NCBI RefSeq assembly: GCF_036170895.1
Contig: NZ_CP108036.1
Location: 310,001-374,000 of the forward strand
Length of the DNA: 64,000 nt
From: Streptomyces erythrochromogenes
GTDB lineage: Bacteria; Actinomycetota; Actinomycetes; Streptomycetales; Streptomycetaceae
Direction: 5' to 3'
The notes under the pieces were generated by a model. That model was not told the origin of the DNA. It ran no database searches and worked only from the letters and a program-made list of their open reading frames with translations. A program made the translations under genes and the position numbers. Position 1 is the stretch's first letter. Every line of letters begins with the position of its first letter. Shown here one piece after another: positions 35,675-42,976 of the stretch.

Positions 35675-36676
35675 ATGGCAGCGCAGCCCGCGGGAGTATC
35701 GCGCCCGGCCCGCCGGATCCGCTCCGTCGCCACCGTCCTCGCCGTGGCCTGCGCCTGTCCGGTGTCCGGGTACACGGATCCGGGCCGGTCCGCGGCCGCT
35801 GCCGCGGACTGCGAGACCGCGCTGCCGGACAGTTTCTGGCGTGCGCCCGTGGACACGCTTCCCGTGCACCCGGACTCCGCCCGGTACGTCTCCTCGATCG
35901 GCCCCTCGGAGCCCCTGCACCCCGACTTCGGCTCGGGGCTCGTCGACGGGCAGCCGATCGGGATTCCGATCACCGTCTCGGACACGACGGTGCCTGAATC
36001 GAAGGTCTCCTTCGACATCGCCGAGGAAAGCGACCCCTCCGGGTACCGGATCCCGCAGAACGCCAGGATCGAAAACGGTCCCGCGAGCGACGGCGACCGC
36101 CACGTCATCGTCTGGGACCGCGGCCTGTGCAAGTCCTACGAGCTCTGGGACGCGAAGCCGCAGGGCGGCAACGCCTGGCACGCCGGCGGGGGCGCGGTCT
36201 TCGACCTGCGGAGCAACGCACTGCGGCCCGACGGGTGGACGTCGGCCGATGCGGCCGGACTCGCCATCCTGCCCGGCCTGGTGCGCTACGACGAGGCCGC
36301 GTCGGGGCGGGTCGACCACGCGGTCCGCATCACGGTGCCGCGCTCGGACCAGAGCTTCGTCTGGCCCGCGCGGCACCAGGCGGGCGCCGCGGCGGACCCC
36401 GCGCTGCCGCCCATGGGCCTGCGCCTGCGCCTCAAGGGCTCCGTCGACACCTCGCAGCTGGCCCCGCAGGCCAAGGCGGTCGCCGAGGCCCTCAAGAAGT
36501 ACGGCGCCATAGTCGCCGACAACGGCTCGGCCTGGTTCATCTCCGGTGAGGAGAACTCCGGCTGGGACAACGACCAGCTCGCCGGGCTCAAGGGCTTCAA
36601 GGGGTCCGACTTCGAGGCGGTGGACGCGTCCGGACTGCAGCAGTCGCCGGATTCCGGCGCCGTCGTGCCGAGGTGA
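35675..36676 (+). CDS. Secreted hypothetical protein
   Basis: A 333-residue protein with an N-terminal signal: ARRIRSVATVLAVACACPVS, cleavage probably around SAAAA-AD. The mature part has repeated mentions of beta strands and reads DSFWRAPVDTLPVHPDSARY, SEPLHPDFGSGLVDGQPIGI and GLAILPGLVRYDEAASGRVD. I recall similar secreted proteins in actinomycetes without a function. Cysteines are few (DCETAL, GLCKSYE). It converges with the alanyl-tRNA synthetase-like gene. Confidence 0.75.
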   Translation: MAAQPAGVSRPARRIRSVATVLAVACACPVSGYTDPGRSAAAAADCETALPDSFWRAPVDTLPVHPDSARYVSSIGPSEPLHPDFGSGLVDGQPIGIPITVSDTTVPESKVSFDIAEESDPSGYRIPQNARIENGPASDGDRHVIVWDRGLCKSYELWDAKPQGGNAWHAGGGAVFDLRSNALRPDGWTSADAAGLAILPGLVRYDEAASGRVDHAVRITVPRSDQSFVWPARHQAGAAADPALPPMGLRLRLKGSVDTSQLAPQAKAVAEALKKYGAIVADNGSAWFISGEENSGWDNDQLAGLKGFKGSDFEAVDASGLQQSPDSGAVVPR

Positions 36677-36698
36677 ACCGCCCCGCCTGCTCCTTCCC

Positions 36699-37865
36699 CT
36701 ACTCCTGGCGCAGGGTCGTGACCAGGTCGCGCGGCAGACCGTGGGTGTCGTGGAGGTAGTGGAGGTCCTCCTCGGTCAGCAGACCCCGGAACCGGGGGCG
36801 GGCGAGCACCCGCCGGCCGCGCTCCAGTTGGCGGCGGAACCGCTGTTCCTCCTCGATCAGGTGGCGGAGCACATCGCCCGGCGGCACGTCCTGCCGGAAG
36901 TGGTCCAGGGTGTGCCGGACCAGTTCCTCCCGGAGGTCCCCGACGCCACGGGAGGGATCGTCCCGCCACAGCAGGGTGAGCACCCGTCGCACGAGGCGTC
37001 GCAGCACGTAGCCCCGCCCGGTGTTGGCCGGGCGCACCCCGTCGCCGAGCACCACGACGGCCGAGCGCAGGTGGTCGCAGACGATGCGCAGCGAGGTCTC
37101 GTCCAGGTGCCACAGGGGTGGTACGAGGCGCCGCCAGGGATCGAAGACGTCGCACTCGAACACGGACGGCTTGCCCTGGAGCAGTGAGGCCAGCCGCTCC
37201 AGGCCGAGTCCGGTGTCGACGTTGCGCCGGGGAAGGGGAACGAGGGAGCCGTCGTCGAGGCGGCGGTGGCTCATCGTCACGTGGTTCCACACCTCCACCC
37301 AGCGGTCGTCGCGGGTGGGGGTCGACCGGGGCGGGCCTTCGCCGCTCCACAGGAAGATCTCCGAGTCGGGGCCGCAGGGGCCGACGGGGCCGTTGGACCA
37401 CCAGTTGTCCTCGACGGTGAGTTCGACGGGTACGCCCTTGTCCTGCCACAGCCGGAGGGAGGCGGTGTCCTGGTCGGTCCGGTCGTCGCCGGCGTGGACG
37501 GTGGCGTACAGCAGGCCGGGGTCCACGCCCAGTCCCTCGGTGAGCAGCCCGTGTCCCCAGTCGAGGCTGAGCGGTCCTTCGTAGTCCCCCAGCGACCAGG
37601 TGCCGAGCATCTCGAAGACCGTCAGGTGCGTGGCGTCGCCGACCTCCTCCAGGTCCGTGGTGCGCAGGCAGCGCTGTACGTTGACCAGTCGGCTGCCCAG
37701 CGGATGGGGGCGGCCCTCCAGGTACGGGGTGAGCGGGTGCATGCCCGAGGTGGTGAACAGCACGGGGTCGCCGGGTGGCGGCAGGAGCGTCGAGCCGACG
37801 ATCCGGCGGTGTCCGCGCTCCTCGAAGTACTCGACGAACGTGCTGAGCAGTTGTTCGGTGTTCAT
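36699..37865 (-). CDS. Stand-alone alanyl-tRNA synthetase-like catalytic domain
   Basis: A 388-residue class II synthetase-like protein that matches only the N-terminal catalytic and tRNA-acceptor part of alanyl-tRNA synthetase. Motif 1/2 appears as NVQRCLRTTDLEEVGDATHL and TVFEMLGTWSLGDYEGP. The ATP-binding segment is WWSNGPVGPCGPDSEIFLW, and motif 3 is RRNVDTGLGLERLASLLQG. NTGRGYVLRRLVRRVL is the conserved anticodon-independent tRNA part. The editing domain and C-Ala domain are missing; the protein ends shortly after. Normal AlaRS is about 880 residues. Such paralogs can activate alanine or another amino acid for purposes other than translation. A possible leader peptide and hairpin precede it. 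Confidence 0.85.
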   Translation of the reverse strand: MNTEQLLSTFVEYFEERGHRRIVGSTLLPPPGDPVLFTTSGMHPLTPYLEGRPHPLGSRLVNVQRCLRTTDLEEVGDATHLTVFEMLGTWSLGDYEGPLSLDWGHGLLTEGLGVDPGLLYATVHAGDDRTDQDTASLRLWQDKGVPVELTVEDNWWSNGPVGPCGPDSEIFLWSGEGPPRSTPTRDDRWVEVWNHVTMSHRRLDDGSLVPLPRRNVDTGLGLERLASLLQGKPSVFECDVFDPWRRLVPPLWHLDETSLRIVCDHLRSAVVVLGDGVRPANTGRGYVLRRLVRRVLTLLWRDDPSRGVGDLREELVRHTLDHFRQDVPPGDVLRHLIEEEQRFRRQLERGRRVLARPRFRGLLTEEDLHYLHDTHGLPRDLVTTLRQE

Positions 37866-37953
37866 GGGGTGGCTCCTTCGCATCACAGCGGGAAGGGGCA
37901 CCGGAGAACGGACCGGGCGGGTCTCCGGCCGGGGCGGGGATGCCACGGCATGG

Positions 37954-37979
37954 CCGGCGGACCGTTTTCCGGTCGCCGG
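37954..37979 (-). terminator. Hairpin between a short alanine-rich ORF and the AlaRS-like gene
   Basis: On the transcribed strand CCGGCGACCG and CGGTCCGCCGG pair, with one bulged base, around the loop GAAAA. It begins 14 bases after the stop of the 22-codon ORF and ends about 89 bases before the AlaRS-like start. It could be an attenuator or simply a terminator. Confidence 0.5.
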
Positions 37980-37992
37980 GGAGAGGGGAAGG

Positions 37993-38061
37993 TCAGGCGG
38001 CGGCAACCGGCGAGCTGGTCGCTCGCGCGGTCGCGGTGGTGCTGGGGCCGTTGACGTTCAT
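37993..38061 (-). CDS. Possible alanine-rich leader peptide (22 residues)
   Basis: ATG at 38061 opens MNVNGPSTTATARATSSPVA followed by Ala-Ala and TGA. Six of 22 codons are alanine and the last three in a row are Ala. No ribosome site precedes the ATG; a TACCGT hexamer ends seven bases before it, so a leaderless start is conceivable. It lies directly upstream of a stable hairpin and of the AlaRS-like gene. Too short for certainty; conservation would decide. Confidence 0.4.
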   Translation of the reverse strand: MNVNGPSTTATARATSSPVAAA

Positions 38062-38117
38062 GGGCGCAACGGTAGCGCGACCGTGCCTGCCGGGGCACGT
38101 GGATTTCGCCGGGCCGG

Positions 38118-38168
38118 CCCACCCGTCGCGGCGGCCCACCCGTCGCGGCGGCCCCCGCGTCGCGGCGG
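38118..38168. repeat. Three 17-bp tandem repeats
   Basis: Two exact copies of CCCACCCGTCGCGGCGG are followed by a third with two changes. They fill the space just behind the methyltransferase stop. No function is evident. Confidence 0.75.
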
Positions 38169-38171
38169 GGC

Positions 38172-38834
38172 TCACGCCCGGATGCGCGTCCGGGGATCCT
38201 CCGTCCGCATCAGGAGGTGTCCCCGGCGGAAGCGCTCGTCGGCGCCTGGCTCCCGCAGCATCCGTCCGACCTCGACGAACCCGGCGGCGCGGGCCGTCTC
38301 CGCGAGGTCGTCGATCGGCCACCGGTAGGCGGTCGTCACCTTGTGGTCGAACGCCGCCACCGGCCCGCCTTCGGCCTCGAAGAAGGCGAGCAGGAGTGTC
38401 CCGCCCGGAGCCAGCACGCGGCGGAACTCCGCGAAGTAGGAAGGGAGTTCCGGCGGTGGTGTGTGGATCACCGAGTACCAGGACACGATGCCGCCCAGCG
38501 TGCCGTCGGCCAGGTCCAGGGCGTCCATCGAACCGACTTCGAACCGCAGGTCCGGGTGGGCCGCGCGGGCGAAGTCGATCATGGCCGGCGCGAGGTCGAC
38601 GCCGAAGACGTCCAACCCCAGGTCGCGCAGGTGCGCCGTCACGTATCCCGGACCGCATCCCAGCTCGGCCACGGGCCCGGCACCCGCGGTCCGGGCGAGG
38701 TCGGCGAACGCGGCGAGGACCGAGCGGTCCAGCGGCACGCCGTCGAGCCAGTCGCGGGCGAGGTCCGCGTAGAGGGCGACGACGGCGTCGTAGGCGTCGG
38801 ACGTCGCGCGGAGGTGGGCGGGGAGTTCGGTCAC
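38172..38834 (-). CDS. Class I SAM-dependent methyltransferase
   Basis: A 220-residue methyltransferase. Motif I is PVAELGCGPGYVTAHLRDLG, motif II VFGVDLAPAMIDFARAAHPD, and motif IV-like GGIVSWYSVIHTPP. The C-terminal part has KVTTAYRWPIDDLAETARAA. It is a small-molecule type enzyme of the Methyltransf_11/25 group; the substrate is unknown. ATG 38834 fits the family start. Confidence 0.88.
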   Translation of the reverse strand: MTELPAHLRATSDAYDAVVALYADLARDWLDGVPLDRSVLAAFADLARTAGAGPVAELGCGPGYVTAHLRDLGLDVFGVDLAPAMIDFARAAHPDLRFEVGSMDALDLADGTLGGIVSWYSVIHTPPPELPSYFAEFRRVLAPGGTLLLAFFEAEGGPVAAFDHKVTTAYRWPIDDLAETARAAGFVEVGRMLREPGADERFRRGHLLMRTEDPRTRIRA

Positions 38835-38871
38835 GGGGAACGACCTTAGAGCGTTTCGGACCCGGGGTCCG

Positions 38872-39198
38872 CTACTGGCCGGCGGTGGTCTCCTTGACGG
38901 CCCAGGCCAGGTACTGCTCCGAGGTCGCGGCGGCCGGGAGCACGATCCACTGGGGCACGTCGTGGGGGTGGCGCTCGTGCACCCACGCCTCCAGGCCCGC
39001 GACGCTGTCCGTGGTCGTCGTGAAGAAGACCCGGTAGCCGCGTTCGTGGCGCAGTGCGTCCTTGTTCCAGTAGAAGAGGGTCATCCGCGCCTCGACGTCG
39101 GCGGCGGCCGCCAGCCTGGCCTCCACCGCGCCCTGCGCGATCTCGTAGGCCTTCGCCTCGTCGTTCACGGTCGTCTGCGCGATCACTATGTTCGCCAC
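38872..39198 (-). CDS. cutA: CutA-family divalent-ion tolerance protein
   Basis: A 108-residue CutA1-like protein, a PII-like trimer. It reads ANIVIAQTTVNDEAKAYEIA, MTLFYWNKDALRHERGYRVF and VHERHPHDVPQWIVLPAA, of which HPHDVPQWI is the family signature (normally HPYEVPEI). GTG 39198 has GAGGAGG before it. CutA has been linked to copper tolerance, but the role in actinomycetes is unclear. Confidence 0.85.
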   Translation of the reverse strand: MANIVIAQTTVNDEAKAYEIAQGAVEARLAAAADVEARMTLFYWNKDALRHERGYRVFFTTTTDSVAGLEAWVHERHPHDVPQWIVLPAAATSEQYLAWAVKETTAGQ

Positions 39199-39276
39199 GC
39201 CGGTCCTCCTCGATCGGGTTTCCCCAACCCTACGGCGGGAGTTCGCGTGCGCGGCACGGGGTGCAGCTTCGTGACC

Positions 39277-39470
39277 ATGAACCAGCGGAGCGACAGCACC
39301 ACCGACCAGGCTCCCGCCGATCCGGCTGCGTGCGCTGGTGACCGAAGTGCGGGCCGAGATGCACGCGGGCGTCACGGACGAGGAGTACGTGGCCGCGCTC
39401 AAGGCGGGCACGCGTAGCCGGGGGCCGGAGACGGGGCCGGCGGCGGCGCCGCGGTCGCCGGGGCCGTGTC
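39277..39470 (+). pseudogene. Short degenerate coding fragment
   Basis: An ATG opens MNQRSDSTTDQAPADP, and after a frame change near 39318 good coding bias continues with LRALVTEVRAEMHAGVTDEE and YVAALKAG. It resembles the end of a small helical regulator but cannot be assigned. About 270 bases lie between cutA and the next gene. Confidence 0.3.
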
Positions 39471-39870
39471 AGCCGGCCAGGGCCACCAGCCTTCGGTAAG
39501 CCAGTTGGTCCGCGCGCCGGGCGGTGAGGTGGACGTGGACGTCGCCGAGGTACTCCTTCAGGGCGGTGTACCCGGCGGTGTAGGCCTCCTCCTGCTCCTC
39601 GGCCGCCGGCGGCATCCAGAGGATCAACAGGAGTTCGTTCCTGCGCGTGCCTTCCGGGCTGGCGAAGGAGAGTTCGTGGACGACCAGCCGGGGCTCGTCC
39701 GAGGGCAGGCCCTGTACCAGCTCGTCATGCGTCAGGTTGCCCTCCAGCTCGGCTACCAGGACGTCCGGGGGGTCCGCGAGGCGGAGGACCAAGGTGTTGA
39801 CCTCCCGCTGCTCCCTGAGGTGCTGGATGGCGGCGAGGCAGCCCTCCGACAGGCCGATCGCGCTGCTCAT
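39469..39870 (-). CDS. Bacterial ADF/cofilin-domain protein
   Basis: The whole 133-residue protein aligns end to end with eukaryotic actin-depolymerising factor/cofilin domains. SSAIGLSEGCLAAIQHLREQ corresponds to the N-terminal helix region, TLVLRLADPPDVLVAELEGN to the first strands, DELVQGLPSDEPRLVVHELS to the LPxxDCRYAxYDF block, and TRRNELLLILWMPPAAEEQE to the KSKIxFIxWxPDxAxxxxKM block. TALKEYLGDVHVHLTA continues the match. The basic residues of the actin-binding long helix (RSKM...SSKD in plants and yeast) are here acidic or neutral (EEQEEAYTAGYTA), so binding to a canonical actin filament is doubtful. No actin homologue is nearby. The fold assignment is by eye but strong; the function is unknown. 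Confidence 0.8.
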   Translation of the reverse strand: MSSAIGLSEGCLAAIQHLREQREVNTLVLRLADPPDVLVAELEGNLTHDELVQGLPSDEPRLVVHELSFASPEGTRRNELLLILWMPPAAEEQEEAYTAGYTALKEYLGDVHVHLTARRADQLAYRRLVALAG

Positions 39871-40197
39871 GGGGGCTCACCCCTCCGTGCTGGTCGGGTC
39901 CGGGCGCCGGCAACGTCCGCCGGTCGTGGTCCCCGACGACGCCGACCGGCCCGTGCATCCTCACGCCGACGCGCGTGCGGTGCGGCGTACCGGGCCGCGG
40001 TGCGGGCAGAAGTCACCCGGTCGGCCGCACACGCCACGGAGCCCTCGTGAGGACGCCGGGTGGGACATCGGCGACAAGATCTGCGTCCGCTCCTCCTCCG
40101 ACGTGCTCCTCGTCCTGCAGGTCACCAGACATCGCGAACGGCCAGGACGACTCCGTGGAAGCGCTCGCCAAGCTGTGGAAACGCCCATGGGCACCCG
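39871..40197. other. 327-base stretch without a convincing gene
   Basis: This is the upstream region of the ADF/cofilin gene and the downstream region of an SRPBCC gene. On the plus strand a stretch near 40060-40195 reads DIGDKICVRSSSDVLLVLQV and continues GSARQAVETPMGTR in one frame, which may be a small ORF or a gene remnant. I see no hairpin or operator I would defend. Confidence 0.4.
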
Positions 40198-40713
40198 CTA
40201 GGGAGCGGTGGGGTGGGCCTCCAGCTGCGACTTCAGGTTGCGCAGGGTGGTCCGGATGTTCTTCCGCTGGAACTCGGCGAAGGTGTGGCCCCTCGTCGCG
40301 ATCCTGTCGAACGTGTTGGCCACCGGGTCGGGCCAGCCGCGGCGGTCGTCGGTCCACGTCTCCGTCACCTCCGTGCCTCCGGGCACGGCGGCGAAACGGT
40401 ACTCCCACGTGGCGATCGGGCCGGGCAGCCACGGGCGGCGCAGGCCGATGGCGTGGACCCTGAACCGGAAGAGCCGGTCCGGGTCGGCGGCCGTCACCGT
40501 GCAGCGGGTCGTCCAGCGCAGCGGTCCGCGCTTGTTGCGGCCGTCGAAGACCATCCCGACCCGGGTCGCGGTGCCGGGCCCTTCGGCCGGGGTGGCGCCC
40601 AGGTTCTCCGGGCTCCAACGGCCCATCAGGGCGGGGTCGGAGACGTGCTGGTAGACCGTCGACGGGTCGGCCTCGACGAAGACGGTGTCGTGGACGCTGA
40701 ACGTGCGGGGCAT
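40198..40713 (-). CDS. SRPBCC (START/polyketide cyclase-like) protein
   Basis: A 171-residue ligand-binding protein of the SRPBCC superfamily. It starts MPRTFSVHDTVFVEADPSTV and has MGRWSPENLGATPAEGPG, TWEYRFAAVPGGTEVTETW and FQRKNIRTTLRNLKSQLE, the long C-terminal helix. These proteins bind lipids or aromatic compounds, and the ligand here is unknown. ATG 40713 is supported by homology. Confidence 0.85.
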   Translation of the reverse strand: MPRTFSVHDTVFVEADPSTVYQHVSDPALMGRWSPENLGATPAEGPGTATRVGMVFDGRNKRGPLRWTTRCTVTAADPDRLFRFRVHAIGLRRPWLPGPIATWEYRFAAVPGGTEVTETWTDDRRGWPDPVANTFDRIATRGHTFAEFQRKNIRTTLRNLKSQLEAHPTAP

Positions 40714-40796
40714 GGGGCTCCCTCCTCGGAGCACGACGGTAGCGGTCGCCGTGCCGCCCCCGACCGGCGCCCCTGCCGCGCGCTCCCCGGCACCCG

Positions 40797-42080
40797 TCAG
40801 GCCCGTTCCAGCATGCGGCGCCTCAGGGTGTCGTAGATGGGTGCGCTCCCCAGCCGGTCGGCCGTCACGGCCGCGGCGAAGCAGGCCGTCAGCAGGGGCA
40901 GGAGGAGCACGCCGGCGCCGGTCATCTCCGTCACCAGGACGATGGCGGTGAGCGGTGCCCGCACCACGCCGGTGAAGACGGCGGCCATCCCCACCACGGC
41001 GAACGCGGCCGGACCCGCCGCACCGGCCGGCAGCAGAGGGGAGGCGAGCGCGTGGGTGAGCGTCCCCCACAGGGCTCCCAGGGCCAGCAGCGGAGCGAAC
41101 AGCCCGCCGGGAGTGGCGGCCGCATAGCTGAGCGGGCCGGCCACGAACCGTACGGCGAGGCAGACCGCCAGCGCCGCGGAGGTCAGGCTCCCGCCCGCCA
41201 GCAGGCGCTCGCTCAGCTGGTCGCCGCCGCCCGTCAGGAGCGGGTCGAAGGCCATCAGCGCGCCGACCAGGGCACCGATGACGGCCGCCCGGACGACGAG
41301 GGGCACCCGGGTCAGCCGGTCGCACACCTCCAGGGTCCCCACGACCAGCGCGCTGTACGCGGCGCCCAGCGCCCCGGCGGTCACCCCGTACAGCAGGAAG
41401 ACCGGCAGCATCCACAGCGGTGGGGCGGGGAGGGCCGACACGGGAAGGACCAGCGCGTCGCCCACGATCAGCTGGGAGGCGGCCACCGCGGTGACGGTGC
41501 CGACGAGCGTCAGCAGCACCAGACGGGGCCGCACCGTGCCGGTCACCTCTTCGCAGACGAACAGCAGCCCGCCCAGCGGAGCGGTGAACGCCACCGCCAG
41601 ACCCGCCCCGCCGAGCGCGGAGTGCAGCATGCGGGCGTCCTCGGCGTCCAGCCGGCCGCGCCGGCCCGCCCCGGAGCCGATCGCGGCACCCATGTGGACG
41701 ATCGGCCCCTCCCGGCCCAGGACCAGGCCCGAGCCGATCGCGACGAGCCCTCCCACGAACTTCGCCGGCAGCAGCCAGGCCGACCGGACCTCGGCCTCCT
41801 GCCGCCACACGGCCTCCACGTGCTGGATCCCGCTGCCCGCGGCGTGCGGGACCCGCCGGGCGATCGCGCAGGCCACCGCCGCGCCCGCCGCGGTGAGGGC
41901 GACGGGGATCAGCCGGCCCGCCCCGCCCAGGCCTGCGGCCGCCTCCAGAACCGAGGCCCGCAACAGGTCGGCGTGTTCCAGGCACCACCGGAAACCACCG
42001 CCGACCAGCCCGACCAGGCACCCCGCCAGCGCCGCGGCCACGAAGGCGCGGCCGTCTCCCCACCTCCGCCCGGGAGACAC
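40797..42080 (-). CDS. clcA: ClC-type chloride channel/transporter
   Basis: A 427-residue ClC protein with about 16-18 membrane segments. Selectivity motifs are AAGSGIQHVEAV, LVLGREGPIVHMG (the gating glutamate) and TPGGLFAPLLALG. PIYDTLR stands near the end. There is no CBS domain. ClC antiporters exchange chloride for protons and help with acid stress. The stop of the RibD/DHFR-like gene lies 4 bases from its start on the same strand, so they are co-transcribed. Confidence 0.9.
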   Translation of the reverse strand: MSPGRRWGDGRAFVAAALAGCLVGLVGGGFRWCLEHADLLRASVLEAAAGLGGAGRLIPVALTAAGAAVACAIARRVPHAAGSGIQHVEAVWRQEAEVRSAWLLPAKFVGGLVAIGSGLVLGREGPIVHMGAAIGSGAGRRGRLDAEDARMLHSALGGAGLAVAFTAPLGGLLFVCEEVTGTVRPRLVLLTLVGTVTAVAASQLIVGDALVLPVSALPAPPLWMLPVFLLYGVTAGALGAAYSALVVGTLEVCDRLTRVPLVVRAAVIGALVGALMAFDPLLTGGGDQLSERLLAGGSLTSAALAVCLAVRFVAGPLSYAAATPGGLFAPLLALGALWGTLTHALASPLLPAGAAGPAAFAVVGMAAVFTGVVRAPLTAIVLVTEMTGAGVLLLPLLTACFAAAVTADRLGSAPIYDTLRRRMLERA

Positions 42081-42084
42081 CCCG

Positions 42085-42699
42085 CTAGTGCTGGGGCAGG
42101 TGGGTCTTGGCGTCCTCGTACGTCCCCTCGCCGGGTGTGGAGGCCACGGCGTAGAAGAGGTTCAGCACACCGGTCCGGAAGGTCTCGGCGGACAGCAGCT
42201 CCAGCGGGACCGGGGCCGCGTCCTGCTCGAACAGGCGCATGCCGCCGCGCACGGCGATCGGGTGCAGCAGGAGGTTGAGTTCGTCCAGCAGCCCGGCGGC
42301 CACCAACTGGCGTACGACGGAGACCGAGCCGCTGATCCATACGGGCGCATCCGTGCCCGGCTCCTCCTTCAGGGCGGCGACCCCTGCGGCGAGGTCGCCG
42401 CCGAGCTGTTCGGAGTTGCGCCAGGTGAAGTCGAGCGGGCTGTTCGAGACCACGATCTTGCGGGCGTCGCCCAGCACCCCGGCGAACGGCGCGTCCTCCC
42501 CGCCCGCCGCTTCCCGTTCCGGCCAGGCGCCCGCGAAGCCGTCGTACGTCCTGCGCCCCAGCAGCAGGGTCTCGGCCCGGCCGAGGGTGGCGTCGACGGC
42601 GGCTCCCATCTCCTCGTTGAAGTAGGGGAAGTGCCACTGGTCGGGCGCCTCGACGACACCGTCGAGCGAGATGAACAACTGCGCCTTGATCTTCCTCAT
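42085..42699 (-). CDS. RibD C-terminal / dihydrofolate reductase-like protein
   Basis: A 204-residue protein of the RibD_C/DHFR-like family common in actinomycetes. It begins MRKIKAQLFISLDGVVEAPD and has LGRAETLLLGRRTYDGFAGA, ARKIVVSNSPLDFTWRNSEQ and PVWISGSVSVVRQLVAAGLL. It probably uses NADPH, but its substrate is unknown. ATG 42699 is chosen over an ATG 28 codons upstream. The ClC gene follows with a 4-base gap. Confidence 0.88.
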   Translation of the reverse strand: MRKIKAQLFISLDGVVEAPDQWHFPYFNEEMGAAVDATLGRAETLLLGRRTYDGFAGAWPEREAAGGEDAPFAGVLGDARKIVVSNSPLDFTWRNSEQLGGDLAAGVAALKEEPGTDAPVWISGSVSVVRQLVAAGLLDELNLLLHPIAVRGGMRLFEQDAAPVPLELLSAETFRTGVLNLFYAVASTPGEGTYEDAKTHLPQH

Positions 42700-42976
42700 A
42701 CCGGTCTCCGGGAGCTGGTCGTCGGGCCGTTCCGTCCGCGTACGGGCCCATCCAAGGCACCCTGCGACCGTTACCCGGTGCATTCACCCGCACGGCGGCT
42801 GCGTCGCGCGCGTCCCGGACCTCGCCGACCGGCGGCGCCTCGGGATTGCGTGCGAAGAAGTGCAACCCGATCGGGTCCCCGGCCGGAAGTGGGGGCGAGG
42901 GGCTGGCGTCGTCGGGTCCCTCGGCATGGATGCTGTTCGTCCGACCCACTCACACATCACGGCCAAGGGAATCTCG

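Noticed and set aside
37866..38061. A T-box riboswitch before the AlaRS-like gene
   Set aside because: No Stem I or conserved T-box sequence is visible; a leader-peptide attenuator is the better reading.
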